A DNA stretch of 27,781 bases from Caldisericaceae bacterium. GTDB taxonomy: Bacteria > Calditrichota > Calditrichia > Calditrichales > Calditrichaceae. The position numbers and the translations under genes are program-made. The notes beneath the pieces were generated by a model. That model did not search any database and was not told the DNA's origin. It saw only the letters and a list, made by a program, of their open reading frames with translations. Below, piece after piece: positions 1 through 7,257 of the stretch (positions within the stretch are counted from its first letter, which is position 1; the number at the start of each line of letters is the position of its first letter). The DNA lies in contig JAGHBR010000316.1 of the NCBI GenBank assembly GCA_021160885.1, positions 1 through 27,781 on the forward strand. Reading direction: 5' to 3'.

Positions 1-148
1 GTGTTAATAATTTACACACAAATTTAAATTGATCAGAAACTGTACGACTTATGCATTAAAAGGTGTTAAAATTTTCCCAATAAGAGGAAATTATGATCAG
101 ATTGAATAATAATAAAATAAGCCAAGAATAAGGCTTTTCAGGATTGGC

Positions 149-409
149 ATGAAAATTGTGATCTTTTCCGCAGAAAAACAATGGAAGGGAAAGATTGAAA
201 TGTTAGAGGTCGTAGTAAACCAAACGCAACGCAAACCACAGGTTTTAATCGTAGTATGTGCTTGGTGCCAAAAACAACGAGTTCTCGGTCCGGATTTTAA
301 TTTCTATTGGATAGAAAACAAATCCAGTCAAAATGATGATCAGGTAAGCCACACTATTTGCCCTACCTGCAAGGCAAAAATGGCTGAACAAATGCATTTG
401 ATACCGTAA
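149..409 (+). CDS. small stand-alone Cys4 (CxxC-CxxC) zinc-type protein
   Basis: An 86-residue protein with two CxxC pairs, CAWC at about residues 38-41 and CPTC at about 73-76, separated by a Trp-containing stretch and preceded at the second pair by SHTI. This layout (CAxCxxxR ... W ... SHxICPxC) resembles a short module that I know from the ends of PAS/GAF sensor proteins and response regulators; here it stands alone. The four cysteines probably bind one zinc ion (inference). The chosen ATG has AGGA 5 nt upstream; an in-frame ATG at 200 has a stronger GGAAGGGA and would give 69 residues that still hold both Cys pairs. It converges on the cytochrome gene. No signal peptide or membrane segment is visible. 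The function is unknown; a signalling accessory role is only a guess. Confidence 0.6.
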   Translation: MKIVIFSAEKQWKGKIEMLEVVVNQTQRKPQVLIVVCAWCQKQRVLGPDFNFYWIENKSSQNDDQVSHTICPTCKAKMAEQMHLIP

Positions 410-473
410 ACCAGAAAAAACTCGCCTTCATTGTAAATCAAAGCTGTTTGAATAAAATCCATCTTCTTTAAAA

Positions 474-507
474 ATAAAAAAAGCGGGAGCCAAAAACGAC
501 TCCCGCC
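474..507 (-). terminator. Rho-independent terminator of the multiheme cytochrome gene
   Basis: A perfect 7-bp stem GCGGGAG/CTCCCGC (483-489 with 500-506) is followed on the minus strand by a run of seven T, then more T-rich sequence. It lies 22 nt beyond the cytochrome stop codon, so it most likely ends that transcript. Confidence 0.88.
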
Positions 508-528
508 TGAATTGATTGAAGAGGTATT

Positions 529-3201
529 CTACTTCATTAAAATCATTTTGTTCATCTTCTGAAAAACCACCGCCCCACTCTGAGCATCTTTAACCGTCAA
601 TCGATAGAAATAAATACCCGATGCCAGGTTTTCACCATTAAACGTTACGCTGAACGTACCGGCGTTGAGTTGTTTATCCAGAATCACATCCAGTTCCTGG
701 CCCAGGGTATTGAAGATAGATATCGTGGCTTTCCCGGCTGCCTTCAGGGAAAAGCTAATAGTCGTGGTCGGGTTAAAAGGATTGGGATAGTTTTGCTTCA
801 AAGCGTATTCCAGAGGTACATTGTTCATGTCTTCAATGGCGGTAATTTTCACTTCAACTTCTTTAGAAGGTTCGCCGAGATTACCGGAAAAGTCAACAGC
901 CTGAACTTTGTAGTAGAAATCTCCATTACCAGTTTTAGCATCGACAAAGGTCAAATCGGTGGTTGTGCCGATGACATTTTCGTCACTGAGTTCAAAATTG
1001 GGGGTAGTCGAACGGAATACCCGGTAGTAATTTACATCCGGATCTGCCGGGGCTTCCCAGCTCAGTTCAACATCTCCACCAGCTACTAAAGCAGCCACAT
1101 TGGTCGGCGCATGCGGTACTAAATTATCGACCGAATAACCTTCAGCCGGATCAGAATCGACGACGTTACCAGTTTCGGTAATGGCACGTACTTTGAACGT
1201 CGTCAAAACCAGACCGTCAGCCGTAGAGTCGTACAAAGTCGGTACTACCATAGCATATCTTGGACTGCCGTCGGCAGTGACTTCTCCAACAGTTGTCCAT
1301 ACATCGTAGCCTTCATCCTCTCTTAAAATTTTGTACATCTTAACTGGATCTGCAGCCACGCCATCATCAGCGAACTTATTCCAGATCACCTTAACCTGTT
1401 TACCCTGATCATTGGGCACATCATCAATGGCTACAATTTGGCCATCCACCACACTGTTTTCCAGCGCTTTAATACTAACTTTCAACAATGAAACCGTAAA
1501 TGCCGGATTGTGAATACCATAACTTCCATCATAATAAACCATTTCATAGTTAAAGGCAGCTTTTAATTCGGTTTTAGTCCAGGTTTCATCCACATCATCA
1601 TGGGGATCATAAGCATCCACGGTATCGGCGTGCGGCAACATGGCAGCTAATTTTTCCATCAATCCTTTCACTTCTTCCTGCAATCCTTCCTCTACGCCGT
1701 CCCCATCATGGTCCGCATTGCCATTCATGTAAAATTTCTTTTCAGCAAAAGACGTTCCTACATCACCATGGCAATCCTGACAAATTTTGACATTGTCATT
1801 GCCGTCTAAATCGGTTACACGGAACGTATGTGAGCCAACTAAAACGACATTTCCGGATTCGTCAACATGACCTGGCGACATATGACAGCTTACACAACCA
1901 TCCTCAACAGCCTGGGCATGAGGAGATGATGGCAATTTTTTACCAAAATTGACAGCATTCACGCCAAGAATCATATCTGCCTGAGGAGCATAGTGTGGTC
2001 CATAATGAGGATGCGGTGCATCGGTATATGAGTTTGCTTCGTGGCGACTCTGATGGCAATTCATACAAAGTTTACCAAGCCCACCTTCCGAGACTTCCAT
2101 TCCATTGGAAAGGGTTGCTTTAACTGTTCGAACCTGATGTTCGTTTTCTTTGCTATGAGGATCATGACAGGTAGTACAAGTAATGGGAACGTATGGCTGA
2201 ACTGTAATTTCTTCTCCATTTACATACTGCACAAATTGTGCACCATTATGGCAGCCACGACAGTCATTTCTCAAACCTGAAGGATAATTTGGAACTGTAG
2301 CGTGAGGAGAATTGTCCCACTGTTCCGGATAAACATGATGCGTACCGGCATCATGGCACCAGGCACAATTATCCGAACTCATTACAGCAACCATTTTGTT
2401 GTCATCTACGACACCAAAATGATCGTTTCCGGGCCCATGGCAACTTTCGCACTGAATGCGTGCCATTTTCATGCTATTTGGATAGAAAACAAACAAAGAA
2501 TCCCAAACGCCGGGATAAAGATGACCATCAGGCGAACCATAGTAATCTACCAGAGAAGCTGAATCAGGAAAGACAAAGGTCGTGTCTTTGCCATACATAT
2601 CAACATACTGGGAACGATCATCAAAGCCATTATTATTGGCCATGGCATCATAGCCGGTGGTATGACATTCAATGCAATAACCGGCATAATGGTCACTCAA
2701 AGTGCCTTTCATGCCCTCTTCAAATATCTCATAATGGCCGGTTTCTTCCCACTCAGCTTTTTTACCGCTGTGGCAAAGCCCGCATTTGCCTTCTTCAATG
2801 CCCATGTAAAGCCCAGCGTGTACGGTAAGCGTATCCTTCAAATCGCCATCGGAAAACTCAATTTTGTAAATGCCAACCACATCCGGCTTAAAAGCAGCAA
2901 TCTGAGTTTGAGCATCCATATCCATCGTTTCCATAATGTCTGCTACCGAACCATCTGGTTTCATGATGACCATCCAGGCCGGCGATTCAAGATCAGCATC
3001 GGTGCGCATACCTTTAAAGTACATTTTGGTTTCCACTCCGACATTCAACAGGCCATTGTAGGCCACATCAAAAATGTCAGCATCGTCCAGGCCGGCATCG
3101 CGCGGCGACACTCCGTAGGGGCTTAACAGCACACTTTGCCCCATCACCAGCGAAGTCATCAAGAATAAAAAGAGTAAAATGATACTTAAACGGTGCTTCA
3201 T
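529..3201 (-). CDS. secreted nine-heme cytochrome c with fibronectin III domains and C-terminal sorting domain
   Basis: An 890-residue exported electron-transfer protein. Residues 1-21 are a signal peptide (MKHR, then a hydrophobic stretch ending near VMGQS). Nine CxxCH haem-attachment motifs lie at C140, C176, C251, C279, C314, C342, C379, C436 and C474. A loop DHDGDG near 497-503 and the GIHNPAF motif near 561-568 follow, a combination seen in other multiheme cytochromes that I recall from metal- and sulfur-metabolising bacteria. Two fibronectin III-like stretches (about 590-690 and 693-785) lead to a sorting domain at 804-890 beginning NYPNPFNPTT, the type recognised by the type IX (Por) secretion system. 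The ATG is preceded by GGGAGG at 6-nt spacing. It stands alone with its own terminator. A surface or extracellular electron-transfer role is inferred; the substrate cannot be read from the sequence. Confidence 0.93.
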   Translation of the reverse strand: MKHRLSIILLFLFLMTSLVMGQSVLLSPYGVSPRDAGLDDADIFDVAYNGLLNVGVETKMYFKGMRTDADLESPAWMVIMKPDGSVADIMETMDMDAQTQIAAFKPDVVGIYKIEFSDGDLKDTLTVHAGLYMGIEEGKCGLCHSGKKAEWEETGHYEIFEEGMKGTLSDHYAGYCIECHTTGYDAMANNNGFDDRSQYVDMYGKDTTFVFPDSASLVDYYGSPDGHLYPGVWDSLFVFYPNSMKMARIQCESCHGPGNDHFGVVDDNKMVAVMSSDNCAWCHDAGTHHVYPEQWDNSPHATVPNYPSGLRNDCRGCHNGAQFVQYVNGEEITVQPYVPITCTTCHDPHSKENEHQVRTVKATLSNGMEVSEGGLGKLCMNCHQSRHEANSYTDAPHPHYGPHYAPQADMILGVNAVNFGKKLPSSPHAQAVEDGCVSCHMSPGHVDESGNVVLVGSHTFRVTDLDGNDNVKICQDCHGDVGTSFAEKKFYMNGNADHDGDGVEEGLQEEVKGLMEKLAAMLPHADTVDAYDPHDDVDETWTKTELKAAFNYEMVYYDGSYGIHNPAFTVSLLKVSIKALENSVVDGQIVAIDDVPNDQGKQVKVIWNKFADDGVAADPVKMYKILREDEGYDVWTTVGEVTADGSPRYAMVVPTLYDSTADGLVLTTFKVRAITETGNVVDSDPAEGYSVDNLVPHAPTNVAALVAGGDVELSWEAPADPDVNYYRVFRSTTPNFELSDENVIGTTTDLTFVDAKTGNGDFYYKVQAVDFSGNLGEPSKEVEVKITAIEDMNNVPLEYALKQNYPNPFNPTTTISFSLKAAGKATISIFNTLGQELDVILDKQLNAGTFSVTFNGENLASGIYFYRLTVKDAQSGAVVFQKMNKMILMK

Positions 3202-3371
3202 AACATGCCTCCCATTTAGTTAAACAATTCACAATCATTCACATTCACACTTAATATAATATGATTAATGATTGTTTTCAGTAAAAAACGCTGATTTTTA
3301 ACGATTATGAATAATTTTTCACATTAATGAAGACCAAAAATAGAATTTAGCCATAAAGCTGCAAATTTGTT

Positions 3372-3514
3372 GAGGTGAAACCTTTGAAAAAATCATTAAG
3401 AATGTCATTCCCGCGCAGGCTGGTATCTCTAAGTTATTTTAAATATTAGAATACGCATCAAGTGCAGAATGACAGGGTTGGAGAATTCCCGATTTTTGCA
3501 AAGGTTTCGAGTTG
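3372..3514. repeat. MITE-like inverted repeat (143 bp)
   Basis: The outer arms GAGGTGAAACCTTTGAAAAA (from 3372) and GATTTTTGCAAAGGTTTC (from 3491) are inverted copies with one or two mismatches over about 18 bp. Nested inside is a perfect 8-bp pair TGTCATTC/GAATGACA (3403-3410 with 3467-3474). The interior holds no convincing ORF. It sits upstream of the cytochrome gene and of nagB, which point away from each other. The GTCATTCCCGCG core resembles dispersed intergenic repeats known from other bacteria. Confidence 0.65.
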
Positions 3515-3617
3515 AAAAATAGTTTACAATGGCGTATTGCTGGGCAAATGGTCGATTGATTAATTTATTGAAGAGTAATTTGGTAAATAGAAAACAAAAG
3601 CGTAAGGCAATCGACAA

Positions 3618-3696
3618 ACTGAAGACTGAAATTTGACAACTGAGAACTTGGAATTAGAAGAATTCAGTTAAGGTTAATTCAAAATTCAAAACTAAG
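3618..3696. repeat. degenerate heptamer tandem tracts
   Basis: From 3618 to 3659 the sequence reads as six 7-nt units related to ACTGAAG (ACTGAAG, ACTGAAA, TTTGACA, ACTGAGA, ACTTGGA, ATTAGAA). From 3676 to 3696 there are three more (AATTCAA, AATTCAA, AACTAAG). The same 7-nt periodicity appears in several other spacers of this window. The sequence is non-coding as far as I can see. Confidence 0.5.
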
Positions 3697-3701
3697 CATT
3701 T

Positions 3702-3863
3702 AACATTTTTTAAATGTTCGGTGCCTTCGAAGGCTACTAATCCGGATTGCAGCTTTGTTGTAATAGAATATTTAGTAAGAATCTGGAGATGCAACTTAAA
3801 AATATTTTTTCTAGCCCGAAAAATTTATTATCTTATCAAAAAAGTTTGTTTGGAAACCAAACT
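3702..3863 (+). promoter_or_regulatory. palindromes in the nagB upstream region
   Basis: Three inverted repeats lie in the 200 bp before nagB: AACATTT/AAATGTT (3702-3718), the perfect 12-bp palindrome GCCTTCGAAGGC (3723-3734), and GTTTGG-AAA-CCAAAC (3848-3862), which ends 33 nt before the start codon. The last is well placed for a repressor operator or a 5'-UTR hairpin. No clear -35/-10 pair could be assigned, so the regulatory role is inference from position and symmetry. Confidence 0.35.
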
Positions 3864-3895
3864 AATGCATTGCCTTTCAAAGAAAGGAGCCTGCC

Positions 3896-4705
3896 ATGCG
3901 TATTATTATTCATCAAAATTATGAGCGTTTAAGCAAATGGGTAGCACATTACATCGCCGGTAAAATTAACAAATTCAACCCCAGCCCGAATCGCCCGTTT
4001 GTACTTGGACTGCCTACCGGGTCTTCACCCTTGGGCACTTACCGTGAGCTTATTGAATTGTACAAGCAGGGTAAAATCTCTTTTAAAAATGTTATTACTT
4101 TCAATATGGATGAATATGTGGGGCTGCCGGAGGATCATCCGGAGAGCTATCATTATTTTATGTGGCATAATTTTTTTAACCATATTGACATCAAAAAAGA
4201 AAATGTAAATATTCTGAACGGGAATGCGCCCGATTTGCAGAAAGAATGTGATGAATATGAACAAAAAATTAAAGACGTGGGAGGAATCCATCTGTTTCTG
4301 GGCGGTATTGGGCCTGATGGGCACATCGCCTTTAATGAACCGGGTTCTTCTTTAACTTCTCGTACCCGAATTAAAACACTTACCTATGACACCCGCCTGG
4401 CCAATTCCAGATTTTTTGATAATGATGTAAACAAAGTGCCCAAAACGGTCCTGACAGTTGGTGTGGGAACTATTATGGATGCACAGGAAGTGGTCATCAT
4501 CATCAATGGTTACAAAAAAGCCCGCGCATTACAAAAGGTGGTAGAAGAAGGCGTTAATCACATGTGGACGGTTTCCATGCTGCAATTACACCGCAAAGCC
4601 ATGATCGTTTGTGATGATGAGTCCACCATGGAATTAAAAGTAGGCACAGTCAAGTATTTTAAAGACATTGAAGAAGAAGCGATTAAGAACTTACCCGAAA
4701 TATAA
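3896..4705 (+). CDS. nagB: glucosamine-6-phosphate deaminase
   Basis: Cytosolic enzyme that converts glucosamine 6-phosphate and water to fructose 6-phosphate and ammonia, feeding amino-sugar carbon into glycolysis. At 269 residues it matches the usual family length (E. coli 266). The phosphate loop GLPTGSSPLGTY lies at 38-49, NMDEYVGL at 70-77 and GGIGPDGHIAFNEPGSS at 136-152. The catalytic residues D72, D141, H143 and E148 fall at the same numbers as in E. coli NagB. The start has AAAGGAG 6-7 nt upstream. It stands alone, without nagA or a sugar transporter beside it, and is followed by a hairpin shared with the convergent cysK. Whether it acts in catabolism or in balancing cell-wall precursors cannot be told from context. 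Confidence 0.96.
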   Translation: MRIIIHQNYERLSKWVAHYIAGKINKFNPSPNRPFVLGLPTGSSPLGTYRELIELYKQGKISFKNVITFNMDEYVGLPEDHPESYHYFMWHNFFNHIDIKKENVNILNGNAPDLQKECDEYEQKIKDVGGIHLFLGGIGPDGHIAFNEPGSSLTSRTRIKTLTYDTRLANSRFFDNDVNKVPKTVLTVGVGTIMDAQEVVIIINGYKKARALQKVVEEGVNHMWTVSMLQLHRKAMIVCDDESTMELKVGTVKYFKDIEEEAIKNLPEI

Positions 4706-4749
4706 CACCGAATGTTCTTTGAATTTTAACCGTTCCCAGCGCAAGTTGG

Positions 4750-4786
4750 CTAAAAACCTCCCCTGCAAAACGATGAAGGGGAGGTT
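4750..4786 (-). terminator. terminator hairpin between convergent nagB and cysK
   Basis: A perfect 10-bp stem AACCTCCCCT/AGGGGAGGTT (4755-4764 with 4777-4786). On the minus strand it is followed by TTTTTAG, suiting the end of the cysE-cysK transcript; on the plus strand only a short T-poor tail follows, so it may also serve nagB, but less well. Confidence 0.75.
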
Positions 4787-4811
4787 AACTTATATGCTTT
4801 CTTTATCCGAT

Positions 4812-5726
4812 TTAAGCAAATAATTCAGCAATGGACAAATATCTTTCGCCAGTATCATAATTAAAGGTTAAAATGCGTTTCGCTCCTTTGGTCTTCCGCA
4901 ATTTTTTGGCAACGGCTGCTAAAGAAGCGCCAGTGCTTATGCCCACTAAAATGCCTTCTTGTTTGGCTGCTTTTTGAGCAAAAGAAAAGGCTTCGTCCTT
5001 AGTAACCTGAATGACACCGTCTAACAATCCGGTCTTCATGATCGGCGGAATAAAACCGGCGCCAATCCCCTGAATAGGATGGGAGCCAGGCTGGCCGCCG
5101 CTCAGGACTGGTGATTGGTCGGGTTCTACAGCGAACACCTGTAAATTTGGCCACTCTTTTTTAAGAACCTCGGCTACACCTGTAATGTGGCCACCAGTGC
5201 CTACACCGGTGATAATCCAGTCCAATCCTTCCGGGAAATCATTTAAGATTTCGCGTGCAGTAAATTTTTTATGCGCTTCTACATTGGCAGAATTTTCAAA
5301 TTGCATGGGCATCCAGGCATTGGGTAATTTGCGCGTTAATTCTTTAGCTTTTTCAATGGCGCCCTTCATTCCCTGCTCTTTGGGCGTTAACTCAAATTGT
5401 GCGCCGTAGGCTGCCATTAAACGTCTTCTTTCCATGGACATGGATTCAGGCATAACCAGAATAATACGATAGCCTTTGACCGCAGCCACCATAGCCAGGC
5501 CCACACCAGTATTGCCAGAAGTTGGCTCAACGATAATGCTGTCTTTGTTCAAAAGGTCTTTATCCTCGGCGTCTTCAATCATCGAAAGCGCAATGCGATC
5601 TTTAATGCTGCCCCCTGGATTTGAACGTTCTAATTTTAGCCATACATGGTGGCTGGCACCAAACAATTTATTGATCCGCACGTGCGGAGTATTACCGATT
5701 TGTTCGAGAATGTTCTGATATCTCAT
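4812..5726 (-). CDS. cysK: cysteine synthase (O-acetylserine sulfhydrylase)
   Basis: PLP enzyme that makes cysteine from O-acetylserine and sulfide. The 304 residues are standard for CysK. The PLP lysine is K42 in SNPGGSIKDR, the asparagine/substrate loop PTSGNTG is at 68-74, and the glycine-rich phosphate-binding loop GVGTGGHITG is near 173-182. The C-terminal part carries GISTGAS, which contacts the cofactor ring. AGGAGG lies 8 nt before the ATG. It follows cysE by 18 bp on the same strand, so the two enzymes of serine-to-cysteine synthesis are cotranscribed and probably form the known cysteine synthase complex. Cystathionine beta-synthase is a less likely alternative, as there are no CBS domains. 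Confidence 0.95.
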   Translation of the reverse strand: MRYQNILEQIGNTPHVRINKLFGASHHVWLKLERSNPGGSIKDRIALSMIEDAEDKDLLNKDSIIVEPTSGNTGVGLAMVAAVKGYRIILVMPESMSMERRRLMAAYGAQFELTPKEQGMKGAIEKAKELTRKLPNAWMPMQFENSANVEAHKKFTAREILNDFPEGLDWIITGVGTGGHITGVAEVLKKEWPNLQVFAVEPDQSPVLSGGQPGSHPIQGIGAGFIPPIMKTGLLDGVIQVTKDEAFSFAQKAAKQEGILVGISTGASLAAVAKKLRKTKGAKRILTFNYDTGERYLSIAELFA

Positions 5727-5744
5727 GATAGTTCCTCCTGATAA

Positions 5745-6590
5745 TTAAATATGAAACATTATTGCCTGATCTGCTTGATTTTTAGGTTTTACTCTGATTT
5801 CTGAAGTCTGATAAACAATGGAATTAGGCGGTACGCTGCGCGTAAGCCACACATTACCCCCAATGATGCTATCGTGGCCGACAACTGTGTCGCCGCCTAA
5901 AATGGTGGCGCTAGAATAAATGATTACGTTATCTTCAATGGTGGGGTGACGTTTTTTACGGGAAAGTTTTTTGGATACACTTAAAGCGCCTAAAGTGACG
6001 CCCTGGTAAATTTTAACGTTATTACCGATTTCAGTCGTTTCACCGATCACAATACCTGTTGCGTGGTCAATGAAAAATGAATGACCGATTTTGGCTCCGG
6101 GATGGATATCGACGCCTGTTTTGTTATGTGCAAACTCTGTGATTAATCTTGGGAAAATAGGCACTCCAGCCTTATAAAAAATGTGTGCAATTCGATAAGC
6201 GTAAATGGCATAAAATCCGGGATAGGCTGAAATCACCTCATCCAACGTTTCGGCTGCCGGATCCCCCTCATAAATAGCTTTTGCATCCTGCCACAATAAC
6301 TGATAGACCAGGGGTAATTGTTCAAAAAATAGATCAGCAATGCCGCCGGCGCTATTATCCATCCGTCCTTCTAATGGGCGTAAAATTTGCGTTAAGCGAC
6401 GCCTTAAGACTGAAATTTTGCCTTTGACTTCATCTTCACTTAGAAATTGCGCTTGTTCGCTGAAATGTGGAAAAAGCAAAGCTAACAGCTCTTCGACGAA
6501 ATTGTGGACTTCTCCTTTGGCAGGAAAACTGTTTAAATGTTCAACATGTTTTTTTAATAATAATGTACTGAAATCTTTAAATGCATTCAT
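5745..6590 (-). CDS. cysE: serine O-acetyltransferase
   Basis: Transfers acetyl from acetyl-CoA to serine, the first step of cysteine synthesis. An all-helical N-terminal part of about 165 residues precedes a left-handed beta-helix of hexapeptide repeats, with HPGAKIGHSFFIDHATGIVIG and NNVKIYQGVTLGAL, then the loop with KKRHPTIEDNV and the final coils around GGDTVVGHDSIIGGN. The protein ends in Ile (QAIMFHI), the residue that in other serine acetyltransferases inserts into the CysK active site. I chose the ATG at 6590 (281 residues) because GAGG lies 6 nt upstream. A 22-residue longer frame starts at a TTG with no ribosome site and would run across a 16-bp palindrome. First gene of the cysE-cysK pair. 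Confidence 0.93.
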   Translation of the reverse strand: MNAFKDFSTLLLKKHVEHLNSFPAKGEVHNFVEELLALLFPHFSEQAQFLSEDEVKGKISVLRRRLTQILRPLEGRMDNSAGGIADLFFEQLPLVYQLLWQDAKAIYEGDPAAETLDEVISAYPGFYAIYAYRIAHIFYKAGVPIFPRLITEFAHNKTGVDIHPGAKIGHSFFIDHATGIVIGETTEIGNNVKIYQGVTLGALSVSKKLSRKKRHPTIEDNVIIYSSATILGGDTVVGHDSIIGGNVWLTRSVPPNSIVYQTSEIRVKPKNQADQAIMFHI

Positions 6591-6634
6591 GTTAATCCTC
6601 GTATTTTTGACCAAACTAATTGTATTACACATGA

Positions 6635-6672
6635 GCTTTTCATGAAAAGCCTGCAAAGCTTAGCCTTAGGCT
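6635..6672 (-). promoter_or_regulatory. palindromes upstream of cysE-cysK (candidate operator)
   Basis: A perfect 16-bp palindrome GCTTTTCATGAAAAGC (6635-6650) and a second symmetric site AGCCT-T-AGGCT (6662-6672) lie 45-82 nt upstream of the chosen cysE start. Their placement fits binding of a dimeric regulator or a leader hairpin of the cysteine operon. No clear promoter hexamers were identified. Confidence 0.4.
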
Positions 6673-7257
6673 TACTTGTTCGTTACAATTTTTAATATGC
6701 TTAACTCCAACCTTTTGGCGGAGAAAAACAATTATTTTTCATAAAAGGCGCTTTTTATTGTGCCTTTTTTGTGTAATTGCAAATTTGAATGCTTATTTTT
6801 AAAATAACTGTAATTTAAAAAGATTACTTATGACAGGGACAACAGAAGTTGAAACATCGGAAGGAAAAAGGAAGGGCTTTGGGAAGCGTAAAAGAAAATT
6901 GGAAATAATGAACTGAAGAAGCTGTTCCTGGACTAAAATTCAAAAAAAGTTTTGAATAAAACATAAGAACTCCTGCTGTTTTGCACCAAATAAAATGAAT
7001 GCGTAATACTAAAATTTAAAACACTAAAATGCAAATAATTATTTCAGCACCGGAATATTGGCTAAATGAATTAAGATTTTATGATAATACCTTTTATCCG
7101 AGATTTTGGTAATATTTACTGATCTTCTTTTTTTCTTATTGCCCAGCTTTAATATTTTCTCAAATCTTTAAACGGTTTAGAGAAGAAGGTGAAAATTTAA
7201 AAATTTCAAGGCATATTAAGATAACCTGATTTTATCAGGAGCCCAAAATCCTTTTCC
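6673..7257. other. AT-rich spacer without a supported gene
   Basis: About 585 bp between cysE and the hybrid kinase, which are both on the minus strand. Only frames of fewer than about 30 codons are present, with no recognisable product. Two hairpins are visible: AAAAGGC/GCCTTTT (6743-6749 with 6762-6768) followed on the plus strand by a T-run, and CCTGAT-TTT-ATCAGG (7225-7239), 18 nt past the kinase stop. The first could end a short plus-strand RNA, but no promoter supports this. The second lacks a T-run. Confidence 0.5.

Noticed and set aside
93..131. 12-codon open frame (MIRLNNNKISQE) with a good AGAGGAA ribosome site
   Set aside because: Too short to support without conservation; it could be a leader peptide for the small Cys4 protein, but nothing in its composition or following structure points to attenuation.
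670..3126. Several plus-strand open frames opposite the cytochrome gene
   Set aside because: They are antisense to a gene with nine haem motifs and a clear terminator, lack ribosome sites and resemble no family.
6830..7115. Two frames of under 30 codons in the cysE-kinase spacer
   Set aside because: Short, low complexity and without recognisable features; they are expected by chance in AT-rich DNA.
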